Part shown: in pieces, positions 9,486-19,127 of the stretch
Layout of the letters: each line of letters opens with the position of its first letter
Numbering within the stretch: position 1 is the stretch's first letter
DNA from: FEN-1297 sp963843605
Lineage (GTDB): Bacteria > Bacteroidota > Ignavibacteria > Ignavibacteriales > Ignavibacteriaceae
Direction of reading: 5' to 3'
Length of the DNA: 64,000 bases
Assembly (NCBI GenBank): GCA_963843605.1
Contig: CAWJLA010000001.1
Coordinates: forward strand, 1,364,001-1,428,000
Position numbers and translations under genes: made by a program
The notes under the pieces: generated by a model
Database searches by the model: none
The model's input: the letters and a program-made list of their open reading frames with translations, nothing else
What the model was told of the DNA's origin: nothing

Positions 9486-10382
9486 TTATTTTGTTTGATA
9501 TCCAGCCAGTATTTTATCGATGTTGTTTAAAACCGATTTGTTATAGCCGGCACGGCTGAATGTTACTTTCCCGGAAGTATCAATAATTATATTAAGCGGA
9601 TAAATTCCGCCGGGAAAAGAAGATGCGGAACTGTCGGCTTTTAATAAAATATAGTTTCCTGCATTGTTTACATAGTTTTTATCGGCGCCTACCGAAATGA
9701 ATACTAAATTATTGTTGCCGCCGTATTTGTCATACAGAGAATTAAAATCGGAAAATGAATTTTTTCCTGTTGCGGCGGAAGTGAGAATCCAATTTAAAAT
9801 AATTGTTTTGTTATTAAAACTTTTACGATTAATTATTTGATTTAAAAACGGCAGCTGCATAATATTTATTTCGCTTCCGGTTTTTATAAAAGGAATAATG
9901 ATACCATTATTTCCCAAAACCGAATTAATATCGGATGGCCAGCTATATTTTAAAACATTGCCGAGGTTTGAATAAATTAATTCTAACTTGAAACTAAATG
10001 AGATTGAGAGATTTTCGGTGATAACGGCATATCCGTAATTTATATCAGCATTACGGTTTATAATAGTAACCGGAATTAATGAGTTGCCGGAAACTGATGA
10101 AACCGTTAAGATCCAGAATTTTTCTTTATTTCCGGTTTCATTTCCTTTGATAAAATATATTTGTGAAAACTCTCCCACCGGATTTATCCAGGCAAAAGAA
10201 GGGTTTTTTATTTTTAACGAATATTCCCTGCCGGGTTCAATTTCCGGCAGTCCGTTTTGCATTGGAGTTTCTGCATAATTAGATGTATTTGAATAATCGC
10301 CCGGCAGCGGATATCCCTGAGAATAATAATCAGGAGTAAAGGTGAGAATTATTAGAATAACGACCGGACACAGCAGTTTCAT
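9486..10382 (-). CDS. secreted thioredoxin-fold-like protein lacking catalytic cysteines
   Basis: 298 residues with a signal peptide (hydrophobic residues 3-16, then DYYSQG) and a good ribosome-binding site (GGGAGGC) before the ATG at 10382. The second half reads like a TlpA/redoxin domain: a beta strand TIILNWILTSAATGK occupies the place of the usual NFWATWCPPC segment, followed by FNSLYDKYGGNNNLVFISVG and FPGGIYPLNIIIDTSGKV, the cis-proline/TlpA strand. No CxxC is present, so redox chemistry is unlikely. The N-terminal half has no recognised domain. It is located between ferrochelatase and the pgpH-like gene on the same strand. The fold call is inference from pattern only. Confidence 0.55.
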   Translation of the reverse strand: MKLLCPVVILIILTFTPDYYSQGYPLPGDYSNTSNYAETPMQNGLPEIEPGREYSLKIKNPSFAWINPVGEFSQIYFIKGNETGNKEKFWILTVSSVSGNSLIPVTIINRNADINYGYAVITENLSISFSFKLELIYSNLGNVLKYSWPSDINSVLGNNGIIIPFIKTGSEINIMQLPFLNQIINRKSFNNKTIILNWILTSAATGKNSFSDFNSLYDKYGGNNNLVFISVGADKNYVNNAGNYILLKADSSASSFPGGIYPLNIIIDTSGKVTFSRAGYNKSVLNNIDKILAGYQTK

Positions 10383-10410
10383 AAAAAGCCTCCCGGGCGG
10401 CAGATAAAAT

Positions 10411-11430
10411 TTATATTACTTCTTTTAGAACCATGTCTTTTAATGTCGAAATCCACATCGGATGATCATTTAAGCTTTCAACAAGCTGAATTTTTTCTCC
10501 GCCGTGCTCTTTGAATAATTTTTGATATTCAATTCCTATTTCAACTTTTGTCTCTAGGCAGTCTGAAACAAACGCAGGACTGAAAGCCAGAATCTTTTTT
10601 ACGCCTTCTTTTGCCTTTTGTATAATCGTTTTATCCGCAAACGGTTCCAGCCAATTTTTATCGAGTCTCGATTGAAAACAAACCGTATATTTTTCTTCCG
10701 GAATTCCGAGCTTCGAAACAAGCAGCCTTGTGGTGGCATAACATGTTGCTTTATAACAATAATAATAATCGTCTTTAAAAACATTTACGCAATCGCAGCC
10801 CGCGCAGGTTCTTCCGTCGTTATGCACCTTATCCACCTGTCTTACCGGAAGCCCGTGATAACTGAAAAGGATATGATCGTATTCGTCAATATTATATTTT
10901 TTTGCTCTTGCAATTATAGTATCGATGAATCCTTTGTTGTCGAAAAACTGACTCGTAATTTTTATTTCCGGAATTACCCACCACTTGCTAATTATTTTCA
11001 TTGCTTTTTCCACGGCAGATCCGGTGCTTGCAGACGCATACTGCGGAAATAAAGGGACGATAATTATTTTTTTATAACTTTTCTTCCTCATTTTTTCGAG
11101 CACTTCATCAAGGCTCGGGCTCTGATACCGCATCGCCAGCTCAACTTCAAAGTTATTTCCAAGTTGTTCCTGCAATTTTTCTTTAACACTGTTGCCGTAA
11201 ATTAATAGAGGGGAACCGTCTTTTGTCCATAATTGACCATAAATTTTCGCAGATTTCGGCGCCCGGAACGGTACAATTATTATATTTACTAAAATTTTTC
11301 TCAGCAACCAGGGAATATCTATAACCCGCGGATCATTTAAGAACTCGGACAGGTATTTTCTGACGTCGCCTACGGCCGGACTGTCGGGTGTACCGAGATT
11401 AATTAATAGAACACCTATATTTGATTGCAT
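10411..11430 (-). CDS. hemH: ferrochelatase
   Basis: 339 residues, typical of bacterial HemH. The start IGVLLINLGTPDSP, the central FSYHGLPVRQ motif containing the metal-binding histidine, and the C-terminal SPAFVSDCLETKVEIGIEY segment with the catalytic glutamate are family hallmarks. The enzyme inserts iron into protoporphyrin IX (or coproporphyrin III in some lineages) as the last metallation step of heme synthesis. An interrupted hemL, from the beginning of the same pathway, lies 10 kb away. It is 12 bp downstream of the CorA-kinase reading frame and likely shares its transcript. Confidence 0.93.
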   Translation of the reverse strand: MQSNIGVLLINLGTPDSPAVGDVRKYLSEFLNDPRVIDIPWLLRKILVNIIIVPFRAPKSAKIYGQLWTKDGSPLLIYGNSVKEKLQEQLGNNFEVELAMRYQSPSLDEVLEKMRKKSYKKIIIVPLFPQYASASTGSAVEKAMKIISKWWVIPEIKITSQFFDNKGFIDTIIARAKKYNIDEYDHILFSYHGLPVRQVDKVHNDGRTCAGCDCVNVFKDDYYYCYKATCYATTRLLVSKLGIPEEKYTVCFQSRLDKNWLEPFADKTIIQKAKEGVKKILAFSPAFVSDCLETKVEIGIEYQKLFKEHGGEKIQLVESLNDHPMWISTLKDMVLKEVI

Positions 11431-11442
11431 AATAATTTACTT

Positions 11443-14400
11443 TTAAGATTTCCGTAGTGTAAATTTAAATGTACTGCCTTCTCCGGGTTTGCTTTCTACC
11501 CATATTTTCCCGCTGTTTTTCTCGATAAATTCTTTGCATAATCCAAGCCCTAAACCGGATCCTGTTTCACCGCCGGTTCCTATTGTACTGAAACTTTTAG
11601 TAACATCAAAAAGTTTTCTTGCAGAATCTTTATCGATTCCCACTCCTGTGTCGCTAACAGAAATTTCAGCTTCTCCGTTCACTTCAACCGAATTTATATT
11701 AACCTTTCCTCCTCTCGGAGTAAATTTTACCGCGTTTGTTAAAAGGTTCCGGATAACAAGTTTTATCATGTCAAGATCAGCAATTACAAATTCAGTTTCA
11801 TTTACATTACTACTCAAAACAATATTTTTTACATCCGCCGCTTTTTTAATCAGATCAATATTTTCATCGACTACATTCTTCAGATTTATTTTTTCCGGAT
11901 TAAAATTACCGCCGTCTTTCTGTGTCATTGCCCAGTTCAGAAGATTATCGATTAAATATCTTGTAGCATACACTCTCTTATTTAACTGACCTAACAAACC
12001 GTTAAATTCATTTTGTGTTAGATCTCCGGACTGCAACAATTCCAGCATACTTTGAAGGTCGGCAATCGGGCTTCGCAGATCGTGTCCGATGATAGCAAAA
12101 AATTTATCTTTAACCGCGTTGCTTTCTTCAAGGTCCTTATTTTTCTGATTAATTATATCCTGTTTTTCGGTAAGGACGTTTTTTTGTTTTTCAAGCATCT
12201 TATTAATTTTCAGCTTATCACGGTTCACTTTCAGAAGAAATATGGTCAATAATATAGTAATTACCAGTCCGCCCAGAATCAGGTAAATAAACTGCCTTTG
12301 TCTTTCCAGTTCGGCATTTTGCAATTTTATTATGAGTTCGCTCTTTTCACTCTCGTAGCTTGTCTGCAAATTACTTAATTGTCTTGATTTGCTAATGTTA
12401 TAAAGTGAATCCGACAGCTGAATAACTCTGGTTTGGTACGCAAATGCTTTCTGAAAATTTTTAATATCGGCGTAAGAGCGTACCAGGTTTTCGCACGCCG
12501 ATCTTTCAATATTTTTTTCTCCTTCTTTTTGAGCAAGTTCCAGGCTTTTTTCCGAATACTTTATAGACTTATCTATATTATTTGTATGCCTGTAATTAAT
12601 TGCAATGCTGTTTAGTGATTCTGCCGTTCCGGGAAGATCATGAATTGATTGTCTTATCTCAAGAGATTTAAATAGATAAACCGATGCAAAATTAAAGTTA
12701 TTTAATTTTATATCTATTAATCCGATGTTATTAAGAGTAAGTGCTAATTCTTTTTTATTGCCGGTTGCTTCCTGTATCCTTGATGCCTGTATAAGTATAT
12801 TCAAGGTTTTTTGATAATCTCCCTGTTTTTGATAAATATTTCCGATATTTACCAATATTTTGGCCACTTCATGCTGCGGTCCCGTCGTTTCTCTTATTTT
12901 TAATGATCTCTCGAAATTATCCAACGCCTTTTTATAATTGCCTTGCTTTAAATAAACACTTCCTATATTCTCAAGAGACACGGAAATATCCGCCATGCTG
13001 CCCGATGCTTTTCTTATAGACAGCGACTGTAAAAAATATCTCAGTGCTTCGGGATAATTGGAAAGTTTGAAATAAACCGACCCGATGCTTCCAAGTGCGT
13101 CTGCAATCTCTTTAGTGTCATTCATCTGCTGTTTTACCGCAAGTGATTTTTTATAATATTCCAGGGCATCTTTCAAATTGCCGTGCATATTCTTTATTAT
13201 TCCGATATCATTTAAAGATTTTGCAACGCCTGCCTTGTAACCGATATTCTGAGAAAGTTTTAATGCTTCCTTTCCCAGCCGAATTGCTTTTTCCGAATCC
13301 GACTGAGAAAAATGCTTCATCAAATCCAGCATTTTCTGAACTTTAACTGTATCGCTAACTCCTATTAATTTTTCCTTTAAACTATCTGCGTACCCCGCCT
13401 CCTGCGCACGGGCGGCGGTAACTATAAGTAATAAAGATATCGAGATTCCAATAAAAGACTTTTGCAGATTGCTTCCTCTAAAATTTTCCATTATTATTTC
13501 AGAACCAGTTTTTCTTTTAAAATATACAATCATCACCGCAACTATGCTCGCCATAATAGTCCAGAACCCGAAAGGATAGAACCATTTCCATGAAAGTTCG
13601 GGCATATAGTGAAAGTTCATTCCGTATACCCCGGCAATAAACGTCAAAGGAATAAATATAGTAGCAATTATGGTAAGAACCTTCATTACCTCGTTCATCC
13701 TGTTGCTTACGCTGGACAAATAGGTGTCAAGCATTCCCGATACCATGTCGCGGTAAGATTCAATCGTTTCTATTATTTGAATTGTATGATCGTATACATC
13801 CCGTAAATAAATTCCCGTTGATTTTTTAATATAAACCGAATCGCCTCTCTCCATCAAATTTATTACTTCTCTTAACGGCCATACCGACTTTCTTAGTATA
13901 ATCATTTCCCGTCTTAACTGATGAATCGTATGCAGGTTCTCCGAAACCGGCTCACGGATCAATTCGTCCTCCACATTTTCAATTTTCTCGCCGATTACTT
14001 CCAGCAGATTAAAATAACTGTCGACCCCCGCATCCAATATGGAATATGCAAGGTAATCCGTACCCGACTTTCTAATTTTACCTTTTGCAGATTTGATTCT
14101 TTCGGTGATGGGCTTAAAAAGACTGTCTTCCTTTTCTTGAAAAGTAATAAGATATTTTGAAGAGAAGATAATGCTCACCTGCTCGCTTTGAACTTCATTA
14201 AGATCTTCTTCGTAATAAAATATTTTGAATACCATGAATAAATAATTGTCGTAATCTTCAATCTTCGGTCTTTGCTCCGTATTTAATATATCTTCAAGAA
14301 CAAGCGGATGAATGTCGAATATCTTACCGAGCTCTTCAAACATTTGTACGTCATCAAGACCGGTAATGTTAATCCAAGTCTTAGAATCCTTATCTAAATA

Positions 14401-14565
14401 AGAAGAACATTCTCCTATTCCCGATAGTTTCTTTTCTTCAAAAATAGTTTCGCTATAATTGATTAAATCTATTTTGATTTTTTCGGTTCGTTTTTTACCG
14501 ATATACACAAGCGAACCCGGCGCAAGCCCTATGCTCTTTGATTTACGTCTTATTTGTCTGGCCAA
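11443..14565 (-). CDS. CorA-type Mg2+ channel joined in frame to a TPR histidine kinase
   Basis: 1040 residues. Residues 1-357 are a complete CorA: a cytoplasmic domain, then two helices flanking the YGMNF signature at 314-318 and a basic tail VYFKRK. Residue 359 is an internal ATG (13491) that begins what looks like its own signal peptide (MENFRGSNLQKSFIG..AARAQ), then about seven TPR units (about 405-720), a helix at 758-780, a HisKA box with H828 (FFAIIGHDLRSP) and an ATPase domain with NAVKFTP, DTGVGID and GSGLGLGL. No receiver domain. A one-base deletion at the A-run before the junction would end CorA with two TAA stops directly before the internal ATG, so this may be two genes merged by an indel. 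CorA carries Mg2+/Co2+ passively. The kinase partner is not seen. Confidence 0.8.
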   Translation of the reverse strand: MARQIRRKSKSIGLAPGSLVYIGKKRTEKIKIDLINYSETIFEEKKLSGIGECSSYLDKDSKTWINITGLDDVQMFEELGKIFDIHPLVLEDILNTEQRPKIEDYDNYLFMVFKIFYYEEDLNEVQSEQVSIIFSSKYLITFQEKEDSLFKPITERIKSAKGKIRKSGTDYLAYSILDAGVDSYFNLLEVIGEKIENVEDELIREPVSENLHTIHQLRREMIILRKSVWPLREVINLMERGDSVYIKKSTGIYLRDVYDHTIQIIETIESYRDMVSGMLDTYLSSVSNRMNEVMKVLTIIATIFIPLTFIAGVYGMNFHYMPELSWKWFYPFGFWTIMASIVAVMIVYFKRKTGSEIIMENFRGSNLQKSFIGISISLLLIVTAARAQEAGYADSLKEKLIGVSDTVKVQKMLDLMKHFSQSDSEKAIRLGKEALKLSQNIGYKAGVAKSLNDIGIIKNMHGNLKDALEYYKKSLAVKQQMNDTKEIADALGSIGSVYFKLSNYPEALRYFLQSLSIRKASGSMADISVSLENIGSVYLKQGNYKKALDNFERSLKIRETTGPQHEVAKILVNIGNIYQKQGDYQKTLNILIQASRIQEATGNKKELALTLNNIGLIDIKLNNFNFASVYLFKSLEIRQSIHDLPGTAESLNSIAINYRHTNNIDKSIKYSEKSLELAQKEGEKNIERSACENLVRSYADIKNFQKAFAYQTRVIQLSDSLYNISKSRQLSNLQTSYESEKSELIIKLQNAELERQRQFIYLILGGLVITILLTIFLLKVNRDKLKINKMLEKQKNVLTEKQDIINQKNKDLEESNAVKDKFFAIIGHDLRSPIADLQSMLELLQSGDLTQNEFNGLLGQLNKRVYATRYLIDNLLNWAMTQKDGGNFNPEKINLKNVVDENIDLIKKAADVKNIVLSSNVNETEFVIADLDMIKLVIRNLLTNAVKFTPRGGKVNINSVEVNGEAEISVSDTGVGIDKDSARKLFDVTKSFSTIGTGGETGSGLGLGLCKEFIEKNSGKIWVESKPGEGSTFKFTLRKS

Positions 14566-14768
14566 ATTCTGCCCTTTGAAAAATTAATAAATTGTTTACC
14601 GACAGCCGCATTTACCAAATGCCGGCGGTTTTCAACAATGATTTTTATGCTGATAATTAAAGAGTGAAAAATGAATACTCCACTTTTTAGGAAACTATTT
14701 CATTACCCTGATTGCGGGATGTAAATATTTTAAAATAAATCCGGTATTTCTGTAAGTAAAACAGGCCG

Positions 14769-17648
14769 TTATTTCAACAGGACCATTTTTTTTACAGAGT
14801 TGTAACCTCCCGCTTCAATTCTATAAAAATAAATGCCGCTTGAAAAAGATGTACCGTCGAATCTGACGGAGTATTTTCCCTTTTCCTTAAACTGATTTAC
14901 CAGAACTTTTACTTCTCTGCCCAGCACATCGTAAACTTTTAATGTAACTAATTCGCTTTCGGGAATATCGAACTTTATCATAGTAACGGGATTAAAAGGG
15001 TTAGGATAATTCTGCAACAATTCAAACGTAATCGGTATCCCGTTGGATACTGAAGTATCTGTAATGAATTTACCGTATTGATTTCTTGCATTGGCCACCG
15101 AAGTAATTAAACCGTTCATATTATCGCTTGCCGTAACAACAAAGGCCACGGTTATAGTCTGTCCCGGCAGAATATTGTAAGGGCCGGATGAAGTAACTTC
15201 GGAAACATCCCCTGGTCCGGCGCCGGCTTTTCCGATACCGTTCGATAGAGTCTTCCATTTTTCCGAGTGTGTAAAGCCGTCGTATATGGAAAATCCGCTG
15301 TCAGTACCGTCGTTTTTTATTGCCCAGTATCCGTAATTATTTGACGATAAAAGTGCGCTTGCCACCATTGTAGAATAGCCGCTATTATAAACATATCCGA
15401 AATTATTAGTTCGGTCATAGGCGGCATTATCATTTGCCCCGCCCAACAGATCCCAATCCATAAAAATACCGGCATAAAAATTAGAAATCGTATTAGCGGT
15501 AGTATTTGTAAAATTATATTTAAGAATTATAAAATTATTATTTGGTGATCCTGTGAATGTATATGTTTCAAGTTTTGTCTGAATGCCGAGTTTGTTCTTG
15601 CCTGCGTTCTCATCGCTGAAAACAGTAGAACCGTATTCATATCCGGAATCGGTATTGGCAACAATAAACGGAGAGATTATGCTGAACGAGGTATCATTAT
15701 AATTCTGATCCGCGCCTCTGGCGGCGTCTTCAATCCCGGTGGAATCGGTACCCATCATCAATGCGCCTTCGAATAATAAATTACTGCTCGACTTGTACTT
15801 AAATCCTATTCCCTGATTGTTTACAGGATAATCGTTAAAACCGAAGTTGCCTTTGCTGGTAACGGTTACGGCAATGGTTCCGTTTTTCTGTGTTAGGTAA
15901 GAAGGATTTGTATTAATATTAAATAATTGAAAATCGCCGTAACTGCCGTCGTTGAATTTTAGTATAAAAGGCAGCTTCGCGTCGGTGGGTACATTCTTCG
16001 AAATTGTAATCTTAAATACCGAGGCGAAATTATTAAATGATTCCAGGGTAGCTGCTGCGCCCTGATGGAAACTTCCGCTTACAACCGTTGCATAAGGACT
16101 TAGGCTTTGCAAATTGATATCAAGATTGCCCGCGGGTTTCAGATAATTCATAAAATTAATTTTAAACGCCACGGTTTCGCCGGGTTCAAAAACTCCGTTC
16201 CCGTTACCGCCTTGAACGGAATCGGTAGCATCAATATTCACTGCTCTTACCGCTTCCGAATTAGTATTTGTTAATGCTTTATAAGCGTTTATTCTGCCGC
16301 TGCCTAATTGATACTCGAACCCGGGGTTTACCGAATCGATATTATCGCAATTCACTCTTATTTGCTGGGCAACCTGCAATGGAGTGTAATTAGGAAATTT
16401 TGCAAATACCAACGCCGCTAGTCCCGAAACTTGAGGAGCCGAGAATGAAGTTCCGCTGCCGGAGGTATAGGCATTTGGTTGAAATGTTCCGTATATGCTG
16501 GTTCCGGGAGCGCAAAGATCTACATAGGATCCGTAATTTGAAAAATATGATCTTATATCATTATAACCGGTAGCGGCCGCAGTAAGAACATTTTTATATG
16601 CGGCAGGATATTCGTAAGCACTTGTATTATCATTTCCGGCGGCAACTACAACAAGAGCTCCTTTGGAAACCGCATAATTTATTACGTCCTGTTCCGCCTG
16701 CGAAAATCCGCCCCCGCCCCAGCTGCAATTAATTACTTTTGCACCGTTGTCCGCGGCATATTTTATACCTTCAAAGCCGTACACAATTAATCGCTCCCTG
16801 GAAGTCGGGTCGGTTATATTCTCCTGAGCCACTTTTACGGGCATTATTTTGGATTTAAATCCGATTCCCGCTACCCCGATCCCGTTATTGGTAACAGCGG
16901 AAGCAACACCGGCAACTAGAGTACCGTGCAGAGGTACATCTTCTATCGGATTGGAGTCAGGTGTGGGTGAGCCGTCGGAAGATCCGGTACCTCCGAAATC
17001 CCATCCTATCGAATCGTATTTAATACCGTCCGAATCCGCTGTCCATTTTGTATTTATGTCGCTCCAGTTATGCCAGATATTTCCGTAAAGATCCGGGTGG
17101 GGCCAATCAACACCGGTATCAACAATTCCGATAACTATAGAAGTATCCCCGGTTGAAACATTCCAGGCGTCAAACATATGATCCGTAGTAAGATAATACT
17201 GAAGACCTAATTTCGGGTCATCCGGCTGAACCTTAATGCTGAAAATATGTCTCAATAATCTGGGTTCCGCCCATTCAACATCAGACAGTTTTTTTAATTT
17301 TCCGGCAACAATGTAAGGGTTCTCACTCGATTGATAATTAACCTGCATAATCCTATCCAATCCGAACGCTCCGCTCTTCAAACGGTTTGAAAAGATCTGC
17401 TTTACCGAAGTAAAATTATAACCGGAGTATACGTTATTTAACTTCGACAGCAAGTTCTGAGATTTTAACAACGCTCCGGTATGTGAGGTTTTAGTTTTTA
17501 CTATCAAGGTATTGGAAAGGTAATAAATATTTCCACGCTTTAGAACTTTCACGGAATTGTAATTAATTTTATATCCGGTTAATAAAAAAGGCAGCATTAC
17601 CGCAGAGAGCAGCAATATTGCCAATCTAAATTTCTTATTTTGTTTCAT
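14769..17648 (-). CDS. secreted subtilisin-like (S8) protease with T9SS C-terminal sorting domain
   Basis: 959 residues. It has a signal peptide (about 8-25), then a propeptide region with the inhibitor-like segment LKKLSDVEWAEPR, then the catalytic domain with D177 (IVDTGVDWPHPDL), H241 (LHGTLVAGVAS), oxyanion-hole N339 (VAAGND) and nucleophile S401 (SGTSFSAPQVSG). After beta-sandwich regions comes a C-terminal module starting LLQNYPNPFNPVT and ending with GIYFYRIEAGG and KKMVLLK, the por/T9SS type A sorting signal. Family knowledge: the protein crosses the outer membrane by T9SS, where the tail is removed or anchored. It probably degrades extracellular protein. It stands alone with gaps of about 160-200 bp on both sides. 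Confidence 0.93.
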   Translation of the reverse strand: MKQNKKFRLAILLLSAVMLPFLLTGYKINYNSVKVLKRGNIYYLSNTLIVKTKTSHTGALLKSQNLLSKLNNVYSGYNFTSVKQIFSNRLKSGAFGLDRIMQVNYQSSENPYIVAGKLKKLSDVEWAEPRLLRHIFSIKVQPDDPKLGLQYYLTTDHMFDAWNVSTGDTSIVIGIVDTGVDWPHPDLYGNIWHNWSDINTKWTADSDGIKYDSIGWDFGGTGSSDGSPTPDSNPIEDVPLHGTLVAGVASAVTNNGIGVAGIGFKSKIMPVKVAQENITDPTSRERLIVYGFEGIKYAADNGAKVINCSWGGGGFSQAEQDVINYAVSKGALVVVAAGNDNTSAYEYPAAYKNVLTAAATGYNDIRSYFSNYGSYVDLCAPGTSIYGTFQPNAYTSGSGTSFSAPQVSGLAALVFAKFPNYTPLQVAQQIRVNCDNIDSVNPGFEYQLGSGRINAYKALTNTNSEAVRAVNIDATDSVQGGNGNGVFEPGETVAFKINFMNYLKPAGNLDINLQSLSPYATVVSGSFHQGAAATLESFNNFASVFKITISKNVPTDAKLPFILKFNDGSYGDFQLFNINTNPSYLTQKNGTIAVTVTSKGNFGFNDYPVNNQGIGFKYKSSSNLLFEGALMMGTDSTGIEDAARGADQNYNDTSFSIISPFIVANTDSGYEYGSTVFSDENAGKNKLGIQTKLETYTFTGSPNNNFIILKYNFTNTTANTISNFYAGIFMDWDLLGGANDNAAYDRTNNFGYVYNSGYSTMVASALLSSNNYGYWAIKNDGTDSGFSIYDGFTHSEKWKTLSNGIGKAGAGPGDVSEVTSSGPYNILPGQTITVAFVVTASDNMNGLITSVANARNQYGKFITDTSVSNGIPITFELLQNYPNPFNPVTMIKFDIPESELVTLKVYDVLGREVKVLVNQFKEKGKYSVRFDGTSFSSGIYFYRIEAGGYNSVKKMVLLK

Positions 17649-17810
17649 CTTTGCCGGCTAATTGAAAACGTTTGTAAAATTTTATATAGAATATTGCTAA
17701 ATAATAAAACAATTACAATTACCGGGCTATCCAATGAGCTTAGGTTCACAGCAAAATTTAAAAGAACATTTTCGGCATCAATAGAATCCGAATTTTCATT
17801 TCTTTTAATT

Positions 17811-18248
17811 TCAAGGTACTGTATAGTCTGAAGTTACGTCGAAATCTTGTCCTTGAGCACTCCCCAATTTACCTTTAAATTCAAAGGTCCATTGCTGCCC
17901 CGAAGCAACACCGGTATATTCTTCAAGTGTATAAACGGTGCCGGCCTGAAATACGGTTGTTGTATTGGTAAGATAGGTATCAGAAACATTACCGGCAGGC
18001 AGACTTATGGTAAATTCTGAAACCGTAACATTTGAACTCGGTGCTGCTGTAAACATTGTACCTCCCTGGGTGCCCTGCGTAGTCCCGATTGTAAAAGTAA
18101 CATTTCCGGCGTTGCCGTTTCCATTGCTGATTCCGCCAATTCCTCCTCCGATCGGCCCGGTAGGAGAATTGTTCGCCGATTTATTACTGCAGCCGCCCAA
18201 TGATAGTAATACTAATATAATCACGAAAGGAAATAATGCTTTTTTCAT
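17811..18248 (-). CDS. small lipoprotein, diverged paralogue of the tandem pair
   Basis: 145 residues: lipoprotein signal with lipobox LGGC, a low-complexity Gly/Asn linker (about 25-50), then a compact beta-rich domain beginning VTFTIGTTQG and containing SEFTISLPAG, EYTGVASGQQWTFEFKGKLG and a YTVP end. It is clearly related to the two 138-residue lipoproteins at 18701 and 20216, sharing the GVASGQQWTF core, but far more diverged. A GGAG ribosome site lies about 8 bases before the ATG. No function is known. The shape (anchor, flexible linker, single beta domain) suggests display on the cell surface or periplasmic face. Its upstream region is a near copy of that preceding the barrel gene at 19763. 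Confidence 0.75.
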   Translation of the reverse strand: MKKALFPFVIILVLLSLGGCSNKSANNSPTGPIGGGIGGISNGNGNAGNVTFTIGTTQGTQGGTMFTAAPSSNVTVSEFTISLPAGNVSDTYLTNTTTVFQAGTVYTLEEYTGVASGQQWTFEFKGKLGSAQGQDFDVTSDYTVP

Positions 18249-18577
18249 AGTTAACTCCGTCGTTTCGTTATATGTTAAGTTTTGATTATTTAATTATTTT
18301 TTTTGACCGATTTATAATCTTAGGCATTACTAATCAAATATTATAAAACAGAAAATGAATTTTAACTTCGTATCCATACATGCGTAAAATTTTCCCAAAT
18401 CAGTTCTTAACAAAGTGGTATATTCAGCCTTATTTTAAAAACTCGATAAGCATGGATAAATTATTTCGGAAGGTATTTCGGTAACTCAGCCTATTAAGTC
18501 ATTTTAAATATTACTCTCTCATGAATATGAAATCAGGTTCTTATATTAATGGATTTTGACTTTTATTCGGTTGGAGC

Positions 18578-18613
18578 AAAAAAATCCGGATAATCTCTCA
18601 ACAGATTACCCGG
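18578..18613 (-). terminator. rho-independent terminator after the lipoprotein at 18701
   Basis: On the minus strand, an 11-bp stem (CCGGGTAATCT pairing with AGATTATCCGG, one G-T wobble) with a GTTGAG loop is followed by ATTTTTTT. It lies about 90 bases past the stop of the lipoprotein gene. Both copies of the duplication carry it. Confidence 0.8.
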
Positions 18614-18700
18614 AAATGGCAAAAATCCGAATCTACAAATTAGGTCCCCGGTAAAGCATTCTTCATCTCAAGGAAGAGATTCTGAATAATGTTATGAAGT

Positions 18701-19117
18701 TTAGGGAACAGTATAATTGGAATTTACATTATAATCTTGTCCGGTAGAACTCCCCAGCTTCCCTTTAAAATTAAATGTCCATTGCTGCCCTGAAGCTACT
18801 CCGGTGTATTCTTGAATTGAATAAACTGAGCCTGCTTTGAAAACTGTAACACCGTCTCCCTGATAGGTTTCAGTAAAATTTTGAGCCGGCAGATTTATTG
18901 TAAATTCAGAAACTGTAGCATCAACACTGGGCTTCGCGGTAAATACTATCCCCTGATTTCCTTGAGTATGTCCAATTGTAAATGTGACAGTACCTGTACC
19001 TCCGGTTGTGCCGACTCCTCCGCCGAACGGATCGGTTCCGCTGCTTGATTTATCGCTGCACCCGCTATTGAACATCAATGTTACTAAAGAAAGTAAAAAC
19101 AATATATTTTTTTTCAT
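18701..19117 (-). CDS. small lipoprotein, duplication copy 1
   Basis: 138 residues: signal sequence ending in NSGC (lipobox-like, with Asn at -3), a Ser/Gly linker, then the beta domain VTFTIGHTQGNQG..EYTGVASGQQWTFNFKGKLG..YTVP. It differs from the copy at 20216 by a single residue (Val instead of Thr after QGDG). It lies 10 bp after the beta-barrel gene with an AGAGG ribosome site, so barrel and lipoprotein form a two-gene unit, and the conserved pairing suggests they work together at the outer membrane. Function unknown. Confidence 0.78.
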   Translation of the reverse strand: MKKNILFLLSLVTLMFNSGCSDKSSSGTDPFGGGVGTTGGTGTVTFTIGHTQGNQGIVFTAKPSVDATVSEFTINLPAQNFTETYQGDGVTVFKAGSVYSIQEYTGVASGQQWTFNFKGKLGSSTGQDYNVNSNYTVP

Positions 19118-19127
19118 AATGATACCT

